64,000 nucleotides of DNA from Mycolicibacterium neworleansense. Its GTDB lineage: Bacteria; Actinomycetota; Actinomycetes; Mycobacteriales; Mycobacteriaceae. The stretch is taken from contig NZ_CWKH01000002.1 in the NCBI RefSeq assembly GCF_001245615.1, forward strand, positions 744,001-808,000, written 5' to 3'. The notes under the pieces were generated by a model, which was given only the letters and a program-made list of their open reading frames with translations, searched no databases and was not told the origin of the DNA. Below, piece after piece: positions 51,642 through 60,800 of the stretch; position 1 is the first letter of the stretch; each line of letters begins with the position of its first letter. Both the position numbers and the translations under genes were made by a program.

Positions 51642-52199
51642 CTAGCGCGTCGAGGACGTTGCGGGGCCCGGAAGCGGACCGTAGCCCGATGTCACCGACG
51701 AGGCCGGTGACGATTGAGCCGGCACCGAGGCGCTGGGGACCCCGACGTTCTGCGCCGACGGCAGCCCGCCAGGCAAACCACCGGTGGCGGTTCCGCCGCC
51801 CTGCTGCGTGGCCTGCGCCAGCCCCATGAGTTGCGGCAGGGTGACCGGCAACTTGCATCGGCTGCCCAGGCTGGCCAGCGGCTGCTGCAACTGCTGGATG
51901 TCCTTGGCCGCCTGCGGGTTGGCATCGAAGTAGGTCTTGAGGGCGGCGATCGACTGGGCACCACCCTGCTGCTGGCTGATCGTGGTCAGCGCCTGATTGG
52001 TCTGCGGATGCGTGTCCAGGTAGTTGCCGATGTTGGTGGCCACACTGCCCGCGGTGCGGGCGACCTCGCTGGCGGCACACGGATCGGTCGCAGCCGTGGC
52101 GGACGGAACCATGAGCGCGGCCACCATCGCACCGCCTGCGCCGGTCACCGCGAGGGCGGCGGCCAGACCGCGGCGCAAACCACCGTTGGTCGGTTGCAT
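51642..52199 (-). CDS. Secreted haemophore-family protein 2, with extended tail (Rv0203-like)
   Basis: The 185-residue protein starts at ATG 52199 after AAGGAG. It has a signal peptide to about residue 36 (ATAATD), then the MHB domain with paired cysteines (DPCAASE and SRCKLP), then a 70-residue Gly/Ser/Pro-rich tail absent from the smaller paralogue. It is divergent from mmpL11, exactly as Rv0203 is in M. tuberculosis, so it is the positional orthologue. It should bind haem outside the membrane and pass it to MmpL transporters. Confidence 0.85.
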   Translation of the reverse strand: MQPTNGGLRRGLAAALAVTGAGGAMVAALMVPSATAATDPCAASEVARTAGSVATNIGNYLDTHPQTNQALTTISQQQGGAQSIAALKTYFDANPQAAKDIQQLQQPLASLGSRCKLPVTLPQLMGLAQATQQGGGTATGGLPGGLPSAQNVGVPSASVPAQSSPASSVTSGYGPLPGPATSSTR

Positions 52200-52467
52200 G
52201 GAGTACTCCTTCAGCGTGGGCCCCGGCGCACACGTCAGCCGGGGTCGTCGGAAGCTATGTCGCCGGAGAGGGCCGTTCTGTTAGCACTGCCGGCGCAGCG
52301 GTGGCCTCAACGCTACGGATGTCAGCTGTGAGATGTCTCAGCGTGATCTCAGAACTGCAAGAGAGCGAGCCACATTACACCGGTGGAGGTACGCTCTCGC
52401 TGGTACGAGCCAGGACACGCCCAGCCAGGTTGGGGGGAGAAAGCGGGGAAGTCGCATCCAGCAGTTC

Positions 52468-55326
52468 ATGATGCGCTTGAGCAGCTATCTGCGCAGATTC
52501 CGCTGGGCGGTTTTCGCGACATGGTTGTTGCTTCTGGTGCCCTCGATCTACCTCGCGATCAACCAGTCGTCCAATCTCACCGGCGGCGGTTTCGACGTCG
52601 AAGGTTCACAGTCGCTCCACGTCCAGCGACAGCTCGAGGAACATTTCCCGGATCAGGGCGCGTCCCCGCTTGCCCTGATCGCCTCGCCCCGCGCGGATGC
52701 CTCGTTCCAGGACATGAACGCCGCGGTGGCCACGCTGGAGAAGATCGCCGGCGAGGTGCCCAGCGTCAAGATCGTGCCGAATCCGCAACAGCCGGCGCCG
52801 CAACCGGACCGGCCGTACGTGATCACGCTGCAACTGGACTTCAACAACACCGGCGCGGTGGATGTGGCCAAGCAGCTGCGCCAGAAGGTCGGTGTGCACG
52901 GCGAGGAGCCGGGCGAGAGCGAGAACGGCAAGGTCAAGTTCTACGTCATCGGGCAGGGCGCACTCGGTGCCGCCGCCACCCAGGCCACCAAGCACGACAT
53001 CGCCGCGGCCGAGAAGTGGAACATGCCGATCGTCCTGATCGTGCTGCTTGCGGTGTTCGGCTCACTGGCCGCCGCGGCGCTGCCGCTGGTGCTCGGCATC
53101 TGCACGGTCGTGGTGACCATGGGCCTGGTCTATCTGCTGTCGATGTACACCCAGATGAGCGTGTTCGTCACGTCGACGGTGTCGATGTTCGGCATCGCAC
53201 TGGCCATCGACTACTCGCTGTTCATCCTGATGCGCTACCGCGAGGAGTTGCGCGCAGGCCGTGACCCGGCCGACGCGGCCGACGCCGCGATGGCCACCTC
53301 CGGCCTGGCGGTGGCCCTGTCCGGACTCACCGTCATCGCCTCGGTCACCGGCATCTACATCATCAACACCCCGGTGCTGGTGTCGATGGCCACCGGCGCG
53401 ATCCTGGCCGTCGCGGTCGCGGTGCTCACCTCCACCACCCTGACCCCGGCCGTGCTGGCAACGTTCGGCCAGGCCGCCGCCAAGCGTTCGTCGTACCTGC
53501 ACTGGTCCCGGCGCGCCGAGGCGAGTCAGTCGCGGTTCTGGACCCGGTGGACAGGTGCGGTGATGCGCCGTCCGTGGGCCTCGGCCGTGGGCGCGACGAT
53601 CCTGTTGTTGGTCCTGGCCGCGCCGGCGTTCGGCATGGTGCTGGGCAACAGCATGCAGCGCCAGTTCGAGCCCACCCACGAGATCCGCGGCGGGGTCAAC
53701 GCGGCCGCCGACGCGCTGGGCCCCGGAGCGCTCGGCCCCGTGCGGGTGCTGGTGACGTTCCCCGACGGCGCCGCTGACAGTGCCAAGGGCACCGCCACGC
53801 TCGACGCGGTGCGCCAGGAGATGACCCGCGCGCCCCAGGTGCAGACCGTGCAGCCGCCGGTGTTCGCCGACAACAACACCAGTGCGCTGTTGTCGGCCGT
53901 GCTGGCGGTGGACCCCGAGGACATGGCCGCCCGCGAGTCGATCGACTGGATGCGCGACAAGCTGCCGCAGGCCGCGGGCTCGAACGCACGCGTCGACGTG
54001 GGTGGTCCGACCGCGCTGATCAAGGACTTCGACGACCGGGTCTCCAGTACCCAGCCGCTGGTGTTCCTGTTCGTCGCCTTGATCGCCTTCGTGATGCTGC
54101 TGGTGTCGATCCGATCGGTGTTCCTGGCCCTCAAGGGCGTGCTGATGACCGTGCTGTCGGTCGCCGCGGCTTACGGCAGCCTGGTGGTCGTCTTCCAGTG
54201 GGGCTGGTTCGAGGGGCTGGGTTTCGAGAAGATCAGCTCGCTCGACAGCACCGTGCCGCCGCTCGTCCTGGCGATGACCTTCGGTCTGTCGATGGACTAC
54301 GAGATCTTTCTGCTCACCCGGATTCGGGAACGGTTCCTGCAGACCAACAGCACCCGGGACGCGGTTGCCTACGGGGTGAGCACGAGCGCGCGCACCATCA
54401 CCAGCGCCGCGCTGATCATGATCGCGGTGTTCATCGGTTTCGCTTTTGCCGGTATGCCGCTGGTGGCGCAGCTCGGTGTGGCGTGCGCGGTGGCCATCGC
54501 GGTCGACGCGACGGTGGTCCGGCTGATCCTGGTGCCGGCCCTGATGGCCATGTTCGACGAATGGAACTGGTGGCTGCCGCACTGGCTGGATCGCCTGCTG
54601 CCCGAAGTCGATTTCGAGAAGCCGTTGCCCAAGGTCGAGGTCACCGATCTGGTGATCATCCCCGACGACATCTCCGCGCTGGGTCCGAGCGGATCAGACC
54701 TCCGCATGATGGTGCGCACGGCCGCACGGATGAAAACCCTTGCCCCGCAAACGATCATCGTGACCGACCCGTTGGCGTTCAGCGGTTGCAGCAAACCGTC
54801 CTCTCGGCTGGCGGCGCGACGGCCCGGTGGCCCGAAACGGTGCCCCGGCGTGCACCCGGTGACGATGTGGCGGGGCAGGCTCTCGGTCGCGGTGGACGCG
54901 CTGGAGACCGAGGCCGACGCGCAGCTCACCCAGATGGAGCGACTCGGCCCGGTGGAGACCACGAATGTGCAACTGCCGACCGGTGATCGGCTGCAGATCC
55001 CGACCGGTGCCGAAACGCTGCGGCTGAAAAGTTATCTGATCATGTGCCGTAACAGCACCAAAGACTTTGAGGAGTTTGCTGAACTCGTCGATTCGGTCGA
55101 AACCGAGACGGCAGCTCTGGTGTTGTCGGGCATGGACCGGTATTACTGTGGGCAGAACCCGAAGAGCAGGTGGGTGGCCACGCAGCTGGTGCGCCGGCTG
55201 GCCGACCCGCAACCGTCCGATGAACACGATTTCGTGATGTCGGACCCGGATGCGGCTGCCGAATGGGAGAAGGTCAGGCAGCGCTGCCTGTCGGTTGCGG
55301 TAGCAATGCTGGAGGAGGCGAAGTGA
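52468..55326 (+). CDS. mmpL11: MmpL11 RND lipid transporter
   Basis: I start at ATG 52468 (opening MMRLSSYLRRFRWAVF), close to known MmpL11 starts; the frame is open further upstream through the promoter. The 952-residue RND transporter has Asp-Tyr pairs in ALAIDYSLFILMRY and LSMDYEIFLLTRI and a cytoplasmic tail of about 200 residues after KVEVTDL. It exports mycolic-acid wax ester and monomeromycolyl-diacylglycerol in M. smegmatis and has been linked with haem uptake. It is coupled to the Rv0201c-like gene. Confidence 0.93.
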   Translation: MMRLSSYLRRFRWAVFATWLLLLVPSIYLAINQSSNLTGGGFDVEGSQSLHVQRQLEEHFPDQGASPLALIASPRADASFQDMNAAVATLEKIAGEVPSVKIVPNPQQPAPQPDRPYVITLQLDFNNTGAVDVAKQLRQKVGVHGEEPGESENGKVKFYVIGQGALGAAATQATKHDIAAAEKWNMPIVLIVLLAVFGSLAAAALPLVLGICTVVVTMGLVYLLSMYTQMSVFVTSTVSMFGIALAIDYSLFILMRYREELRAGRDPADAADAAMATSGLAVALSGLTVIASVTGIYIINTPVLVSMATGAILAVAVAVLTSTTLTPAVLATFGQAAAKRSSYLHWSRRAEASQSRFWTRWTGAVMRRPWASAVGATILLLVLAAPAFGMVLGNSMQRQFEPTHEIRGGVNAAADALGPGALGPVRVLVTFPDGAADSAKGTATLDAVRQEMTRAPQVQTVQPPVFADNNTSALLSAVLAVDPEDMAARESIDWMRDKLPQAAGSNARVDVGGPTALIKDFDDRVSSTQPLVFLFVALIAFVMLLVSIRSVFLALKGVLMTVLSVAAAYGSLVVVFQWGWFEGLGFEKISSLDSTVPPLVLAMTFGLSMDYEIFLLTRIRERFLQTNSTRDAVAYGVSTSARTITSAALIMIAVFIGFAFAGMPLVAQLGVACAVAIAVDATVVRLILVPALMAMFDEWNWWLPHWLDRLLPEVDFEKPLPKVEVTDLVIIPDDISALGPSGSDLRMMVRTAARMKTLAPQTIIVTDPLAFSGCSKPSSRLAARRPGGPKRCPGVHPVTMWRGRLSVAVDALETEADAQLTQMERLGPVETTNVQLPTGDRLQIPTGAETLRLKSYLIMCRNSTKDFEEFAELVDSVETETAALVLSGMDRYYCGQNPKSRWVATQLVRRLADPQPSDEHDFVMSDPDAAAEWEKVRQRCLSVAVAMLEEAK

Positions 55327-56201
55327 CGTTGGCCCCCGACGTCCGGGATCCGAGGGATGCGCGGATGGCGCGCCGCGACGAGGTTCAGCCGGTCCAATCG
55401 TCAACCCGGCGTCCCCCGAGTCAGCGCACCCAAGTTCCCCAGGCGCAACGCACCTCGGCTCAGCGGACCGCGACCCCACGCGCCGCTGCGACCCAGCGGA
55501 CGTCGACCACACCGCGCGCGGCCACCCCGCGAACCACGACCCCGCGCACTTCGGCGCAACGCAGTTCCGCACAACGCCCCCAGAACGCGCCCACCCAGGT
55601 ACAACGGACACAGGAGCATCGCGCTTCTGGGCAGGACACCAAGGCACAGCGCACACAGGGGCAAAGCACGCAGACACCACGCACACCGGTACAGCGCTCG
55701 CAGCAGCCGGCACCGCCGCGACAGTCACGTCCGGCGAAGGCCGCACCGCCGCAGCGTCAACCCGCATTCGACGAGCGGCCGGTCGAGTATTGGCCGACCG
55801 CGGCGATCCGTGCGGCGTTGGAGACCGACGACATGGCGGTCTGGCAGCGCATCGTCGCCGCCATCAAGCGTGACCCGTACGGCCGGACCGCCCGGCAGGT
55901 CGAGGAAGTGCTGCAGACCGCCCGCCCCTACGGGGTCTCGAAGGCGCTCTCGGAAGTGCTGGTACGCACGCGTGAGCACCTGGAGGCCACCGAGCGTGCC
56001 GAGGTGGCCCGCCAGATCCAGGCCATGCTGCGCCGCTCCGAACTGCAGGCACCCGAGTTCGCTTCGCGCGTCGGCGTATCCAACGAGTCGTTCGCCGACT
56101 ATCTGGAAGGCACCACCAGCCCGCCGGCCTCGCTCCTGCTGCGCATGCAACGGCTCTCGGACCGGTTCGCCAAGCTGTCCGCGCAGCGTTCCGCGAAATA
56201 G
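55323..56201 (+). CDS. Rv0201c-like protein with Thr/Gln/Arg repeat region
   Basis: The 292-residue protein starts at GTG overlapping the mmpL11 stop (GTGA). Residues about 20-140 are low-complexity, built of QRT/PRT/AQRS units. The folded part (about 150-292) begins FDERPVEYWPTAAIRAAL and ends in a helix-turn-helix-like segment (ELQAPEFASRVGVSNESFAD). M. tuberculosis Rv0201c is about 169 residues, so the repeat region is the extra part. A DNA- or protein-binding role is possible; no function is known. Confidence 0.8.
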   Translation: MTLAPDVRDPRDARMARRDEVQPVQSSTRRPPSQRTQVPQAQRTSAQRTATPRAAATQRTSTTPRAATPRTTTPRTSAQRSSAQRPQNAPTQVQRTQEHRASGQDTKAQRTQGQSTQTPRTPVQRSQQPAPPRQSRPAKAAPPQRQPAFDERPVEYWPTAAIRAALETDDMAVWQRIVAAIKRDPYGRTARQVEEVLQTARPYGVSKALSEVLVRTREHLEATERAEVARQIQAMLRRSELQAPEFASRVGVSNESFADYLEGTTSPPASLLLRMQRLSDRFAKLSAQRSAK

Positions 56202-56241
56202 TCCGGGTCTCCTACCCCCTCGCCTGACGCGCTGAGCGCGC

Positions 56242-56931
56242 CTAGCGCGAGTGCAGCGGGGTGACGTTGTCGACGAGCCAGCGGCCGTCGGTCTTGCTCA
56301 GGGCGACCCGCAGTGCCATCACCGCGTTGTCGGTCGGCTTGCCCGGCGCGCTCTGTGTCCCGCGCAGCACCACGGCCACACTGGCCACCTGCGGACCCAG
56401 CGCCTCCACCCCGGCCGAGATCGTGGCGGCGGTCGCCGACACGTTCTTGCTGGTCAATTCCTTTGCCACATTGGCGAATTCGTTCTTGAACTGCTCGGCC
56501 TGCTGCGGCGACATCATCGCGGTGGCGCGGTCGATCGAGGCCGTCGGGCTCTGCGGGCTGAACGTGGCGGTGGCCTCCGAGACGCTGCTGGCGATGCGCA
56601 CCACCTCGTCACGGTCGTTGTTGAAGGTGCGGTCGGGCACGGTCCAGCGCAGGTAACCCACCGTCACCGCGGCCACCACGGCGGCGGCGGCCACGCCGGC
56701 CACCGCGAGCCGCAGCCCCGGGGCATCGTCGTCGGTGCCCAGCGTCACGCCGTCGCGACGGGCCAGCACGACGTTGACGATCACGCCCTGCACGATCAGC
56801 AGGCACAGCACCGAACACAATGAGACCCACCACAGCGGCCAGGACAACGCCAACCCGATGTAGAGCAGAGCGGCGATCGCGGCCAGCGGGGCGGCGATGT
56901 CGAACGCCAGGACGCGCAACCGGTTTCTCAT
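56242..56931 (-). CDS. Membrane-anchored Mce-associated-like protein (Rv0200-like)
   Basis: The 229-residue protein, the same length as Rv0200, starts at ATG 56931 overlapping the upstream stop (ATGA). It has three hydrophobic segments (IAAPLAAIAALLYIGLAL, SLCSVLCLLIVQGVIVNVVL and AVAGVAAAAVVAAVTVGYL), then an extracytoplasmic domain of the kind seen in Mce-associated membrane proteins. With its partner it probably forms a complex at the membrane; partner structures serve lipid transport. Function not shown. Confidence 0.8.
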   Translation of the reverse strand: MRNRLRVLAFDIAAPLAAIAALLYIGLALSWPLWWVSLCSVLCLLIVQGVIVNVVLARRDGVTLGTDDDAPGLRLAVAGVAAAAVVAAVTVGYLRWTVPDRTFNNDRDEVVRIASSVSEATATFSPQSPTASIDRATAMMSPQQAEQFKNEFANVAKELTSKNVSATAATISAGVEALGPQVASVAVVLRGTQSAPGKPTDNAVMALRVALSKTDGRWLVDNVTPLHSR

Positions 56932-57527
56932 CGGATCGGCTCCAATCGCGAGACCATCAGGGTGCCGTCGACGTCGGAGACGTCCAGCCGCAGGGTCCAG
57001 CGCACGGTCTGAGGTTTGTCGGTGCCGGCGTTCTCGCTGACCGAGGTGGCCACCACGAGCACGGTGTCGGTGCGCGAGACCATCCCGGCCAGGTCGGTCT
57101 TGGGTGCGGGCAGCGGGCGACCGTCCGGGCCCGGCGGCGGGTGGTACAGCGATTCGATGGACACCGAGTCGATCTGGCCGGTGGTGCGGGCCTGCAGCCG
57201 CTGCACCAGGTCGCGGTAGGGCGCCACGGCGGCGTCGAAGTCGGCGTTGAGCTGACCGACGGTGCCCTCGCGCAGCTTCTGCATACCGGTCTCGACGGTG
57301 TCCTTGTTGATGTTGATCAGGACATTGGTCCAGTCGGCGGCTGTCCGCAGCACCCGGGTCTGATAGGCGCGCTCGTCGGTCTCGCTGCGGTGTCCGTTCC
57401 ACACCATGGTGGCCAGGATCACCGCGACGACGGCGATCAGGCCTGCGACCGCCGAGGCGAAGCCGAAGCCGGTGATAACGCCATTGGGGTGATCCGCTGT
57501 GCTGTCCTTGCTCGGCGCCTCGGGCAT
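56928..57527 (-). CDS. Membrane-anchored Mce-associated-like protein (Rv0199-like)
   Basis: The 199-residue protein starts at ATG 57527; TACCCT lies 7 nt before it, indicating a leaderless mRNA, and an ATG 13 codons earlier is less likely. One N-terminal membrane helix (SAVAGLIAVVAVILATMVW) precedes an NTF2-like extracytoplasmic domain typical of Mce-associated proteins. It is coupled to the Rv0200-like gene and divergent from zmp1. Orphan Mce-associated pairs of this sort stabilise lipid import complexes. Confidence 0.8.
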   Translation of the reverse strand: MPEAPSKDSTADHPNGVITGFGFASAVAGLIAVVAVILATMVWNGHRSETDERAYQTRVLRTAADWTNVLININKDTVETGMQKLREGTVGQLNADFDAAVAPYRDLVQRLQARTTGQIDSVSIESLYHPPPGPDGRPLPAPKTDLAGMVSRTDTVLVVATSVSENAGTDKPQTVRWTLRLDVSDVDGTLMVSRLEPIR

Positions 57528-57592
57528 GGCCGTGAGGGTACCGGCAGCGAAACTCGCCCAGCGCACCCGCGGCCTTCTGGAAGAATGTCGGG

Positions 57593-59581
57593 GTGACGGT
57601 AGAAGCGATCAAGTCGGGTATCGACCTGAGCCATGTCGACCCGCAGGCCCGCCCACAAGATGACCTGTTCGGCCATGTCAACGGCCGCTGGTTGACCGAC
57701 TACGAGATTCCGGCCGACCGTGCCACCGACGGCGCCTTCCGGCTGCTGCACGACCGCGCCGAGGAGCAGATCCGCGATCTGATCACTCAGGCCAGTGAAA
57801 AGGCTGCAGCCTCCGGGTCCACGTCGCCTTCCGACGAGCAGCGCATCGGCGATCTGTACGCCAGCTTCATGGACGAGGAGGGCATCGCCTCGCGCGGCCT
57901 GGCGCCGCTGCTGGCCGAGCTCGCCCTGATCGACGGCGCTGCCGACAGTGACGCGCTCGCCACGGTGCTGGGCGGCCTGGAGCGCACCGGGGTGTCCGGC
58001 GGGGCCGGGGTGTACGTCGACACCGATTCCAAGGACTCGACGCGGTACCTGCTGCACATGAGCCAGTCCGGCCTCGGTCTGCCCGACGAGTCCTACTACC
58101 GCGACGAGCAGCACGCCGAGATCCTGGCCGCCTACCCCGGCCATATCGCCCGCATGTTCGGTCTCGTGTACGGCGGTGACCAGGCGGAGACGGCGGCGCG
58201 GATCGTGGCGCTGGAATCCAAGCTGGCCGCTGCGCACTGGGACGTGGTCAAGCGCCGCGACGCGGACCTGACCTACAACCTGCGCCGGTTCGCCGACCTG
58301 TCCGGCGACGCTCCGGGATTCGACTGGACCGGCTGGCTGGGCGCGCTCGGCACCACGCCCGAGAAGGTATCCGAGCTGGTGCTGCGTCAGCCCGACTACA
58401 TCTCGGCGTTCGCCGCGCTGTGGGCGAGCGAGGACCTGGAGGACTGGAAGGCCTGGACCCGCTGGCGTGTCATCCATTCGCGGGCCGGGCTGCTGACCGA
58501 TGACCTGGTGGCCGAGAACTTCGACTTCTACGGCCGCACGCTGAGCGGCACCGAGCAGAACCGCGACCGCTGGAAGCGGGGCGTCTCGCTGGTGGAGGGC
58601 CTGATGGGCGATGCCCTGGGCAAGCTCTACGTCGAGCGGCATTTCCCGCCGGAGGCCAAGGCCCGGATGGACGAGTTGGTGGCCAACCTGCGCGAGGCCT
58701 ACCGGGTCAGCATCAACGAGCTGGACTGGATGACCCCGGAGACCCGGGCCAAGGCCCTGGTGAAGCTCGACAAGTTCACACCCAAGATCGGCTATCCGGC
58801 CCGCTGGCGCGACTACTCGGCCCTGGTGGTCGAGCGTGACGACCTGTACGGCAACTACCGCCGGGGTCACGTCGTGAACTCCGACCGCGAGCTGGCCAAG
58901 CTGGGCGGGCCCGTGGACCGAGACGAGTGGTTCATGACGCCGCAGACGGTCAATGCCTACTACAACCCGGGGATGAACGAAATCGTCTTTCCCGCAGCCA
59001 TTTTGCAGCCGCCGTTCTTCGACGCCGAGGCTGACGACGCGGCCAACTACGGCGGTATCGGCGCGGTGATCGGACACGAGATCGGCCACGGTTTCGACGA
59101 CCAGGGCGCCAAGTACGACGGCGACGGCAACCTGGTCGACTGGTGGACCGACGCCGACCGAGCCGAATTCGGAGTCCGCACAAAGGCTTTGATCGATCAG
59201 TACGAGAGGTTCACCCCTCGCGGGCTGGACGGCTCCCACCACGTGAACGGCGCGTTCACTGTCGGCGAGAACATCGGTGACCTCGGCGGGCTGTCCATCG
59301 CCCTGCTGGCCTATCAGCTGTCGCTGAAGGGCCAGGAGGCGCCGGTGATCGACGGACTCACCGGCGTTCAGCGCGTCTACTTCGGCTGGGCACAGGTGTG
59401 GCGGACCAAATCCCGTGATGCCGAGGCGATCCGGCGCCTGGCGGTGGATCCCCACTCACCGCCGGAATTCCGCTGCAACGGCGTCATCCGCAACATCGAC
59501 TCCTTCTACGAGGCGTTCGAGGTGGCCGACACCGACGAGCTGTACCTGGAACCGGCTCTGCGCGTGCGCATCTGGAACTAG
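57593..59581 (+). CDS. zmp1: Zinc metallopeptidase Zmp1 (M13 family)
   Basis: The 662-residue protein matches M. tuberculosis Rv0198c (663). The zinc site is HEIGH at about 495-499, with the third ligand in ENIGDLGG and NEIVFPAAI before the site, as in neprilysin-like M13 peptidases. There is no membrane anchor, unlike eukaryotic members. GTG start. In pathogenic mycobacteria Zmp1 affects phagosome maturation; here the general role is peptide cleavage. A strong terminator follows. Confidence 0.95.
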   Translation: MTVEAIKSGIDLSHVDPQARPQDDLFGHVNGRWLTDYEIPADRATDGAFRLLHDRAEEQIRDLITQASEKAAASGSTSPSDEQRIGDLYASFMDEEGIASRGLAPLLAELALIDGAADSDALATVLGGLERTGVSGGAGVYVDTDSKDSTRYLLHMSQSGLGLPDESYYRDEQHAEILAAYPGHIARMFGLVYGGDQAETAARIVALESKLAAAHWDVVKRRDADLTYNLRRFADLSGDAPGFDWTGWLGALGTTPEKVSELVLRQPDYISAFAALWASEDLEDWKAWTRWRVIHSRAGLLTDDLVAENFDFYGRTLSGTEQNRDRWKRGVSLVEGLMGDALGKLYVERHFPPEAKARMDELVANLREAYRVSINELDWMTPETRAKALVKLDKFTPKIGYPARWRDYSALVVERDDLYGNYRRGHVVNSDRELAKLGGPVDRDEWFMTPQTVNAYYNPGMNEIVFPAAILQPPFFDAEADDAANYGGIGAVIGHEIGHGFDDQGAKYDGDGNLVDWWTDADRAEFGVRTKALIDQYERFTPRGLDGSHHVNGAFTVGENIGDLGGLSIALLAYQLSLKGQEAPVIDGLTGVQRVYFGWAQVWRTKSRDAEAIRRLAVDPHSPPEFRCNGVIRNIDSFYEAFEVADTDELYLEPALRVRIWN

Positions 59582-59586
59582 CCCGG

Positions 59587-59628
59587 ATACGACAAAACCC
59601 CTGCCTTCGGGCAGGGGTTTTGTCGTAT
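59587..59628. terminator. Bidirectional terminator with UUCG loop
   Basis: A 19-bp perfect stem (59587-59605 with 59610-59628) capped by TTCG closed by a C-G pair, an extra-stable cUUCGg tetraloop. AAAACCCC/GGGGTTTT inside gives T-runs on both strands. It separates convergent zmp1 and the L,D-transpeptidase gene. Confidence 0.92.
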
Positions 59629-59638
59629 CGAGGTTGTC

Positions 59639-60658
59639 TTAGAACATCTGCCAGTCGGACGCACCGTCCGGCGTGTTGTACCAGCCACCACCGGTGTTCT
59701 TGATCACCACCGGGTCGCCGCTGCCGAAGTTGTCGTAGAACCACTTGGCGTTCTCGGCGCTGAGGTTGATGCAACCGTGACTCACGTTGCGCTTGCCCTG
59801 GTCGCCAACCGACCACGGCGCGCTGTGCACGAACACGCCGCTGTTGTCGATGCGGACGGCGTCCTTCACCTTGAGCTTGTAGCCCTCCTTGGAGTCCACG
59901 GGAACGCCGTAGGTGGACGAATCCATGACGATGTCGGGGAACTTCTCCAGCACGTAGTAAGTGCCGTTCTTGGTCTCATGCTTGCCGTCGGGCTTGCCCA
60001 TCGACACCGGGAAGGTCTTCTCCAGCTTCCCGTTGCGCATGATCTCCATCTGGTGAGCCTTGTCATCGACCGTGGCCACCAGGTAGTCGCCCACCCGGAA
60101 GCTGGACTTGGTGCCGGCCGCGTCGATGTTCACCACGGTGTTGGACGGCCAGAAGTCCTGCGGCCGCCAGCGCAGCTGGGTGTCGGTGACCCAGTAGAAG
60201 CGGCCCGCCACCGGCGGGTTGGAGGTGATCCGGATGGCGTCCTGGGCCATCTGCCGGTTGGCGATCGGCCGCTGGAAGTTGATGTAGATGGGCTTGGCCA
60301 CACCCACCATCGACCCGTTGACCGGGTTGAACGACGGCGGCAGGAACGGCGCCTCGCCGGTGAAGGGCTCGGAGTTCTGCCCGGGTGCGTTGCCTTCGGT
60401 GAACGGGACGGTCGGGGAGCCGTAGTTGATGATCGGCGCGGGTGTCGTCGGAGCGCCCGGATCGGCGGCGGCCGGAGCCGCCGGGTCGGCCGGCAGCGGG
60501 GGGATGTACGCGCCCGGCGGGGGGCCCGGGACGACGGGGTCGACGGGTGCCGGCGGCACCTCGGGGTCCGCGTAGGCGGATGGGCTGAGCACCATTGCAC
60601 CGACCACTCCGGCGGCCATGAATGCGGTGATCAGTCGATGCTTTGCCGATTTCGGCAT
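59639..60658 (-). CDS. L,D-transpeptidase (Rv0192-like)
   Basis: The 339-residue exported enzyme has a signal peptide (to about residue 31, AYADPE), a Pro-rich linker (about 32-85), an Ig-like domain (about 95-180) and a YkuD catalytic domain with [12 protein letters not shown] holding the active Cys. GGAGGT precedes the ATG by 6 nt. It forms 3-3 cross-links or attaches proteins to peptidoglycan in the periplasm. M. smegmatis LdtE is the likely orthologue; the symbol is left open. Confidence 0.92.
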   Translation of the reverse strand: MPKSAKHRLITAFMAAGVVGAMVLSPSAYADPEVPPAPVDPVVPGPPPGAYIPPLPADPAAPAAADPGAPTTPAPIINYGSPTVPFTEGNAPGQNSEPFTGEAPFLPPSFNPVNGSMVGVAKPIYINFQRPIANRQMAQDAIRITSNPPVAGRFYWVTDTQLRWRPQDFWPSNTVVNIDAAGTKSSFRVGDYLVATVDDKAHQMEIMRNGKLEKTFPVSMGKPDGKHETKNGTYYVLEKFPDIVMDSSTYGVPVDSKEGYKLKVKDAVRIDNSGVFVHSAPWSVGDQGKRNVSHGCINLSAENAKWFYDNFGSGDPVVIKNTGGGWYNTPDGASDWQMF

Positions 60659-60800
60659 GAGTTACCTCCAGACAGCACAACTCGCTCCAGTGTCTCACAA
60701 CGCAACCACCAGCTACTGCCGCGAGAGCGTGTCATTCCCCGACAGCGACCGATACGACGGCGCTGAACTGCGGTGTTTATCGACTGTGAGCGTGCTCGCG

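Noticed and set aside
57437..59455. 672-codon open frame on the - strand
   Set aside because: Antisense to zmp1, which has an intact zinc site.
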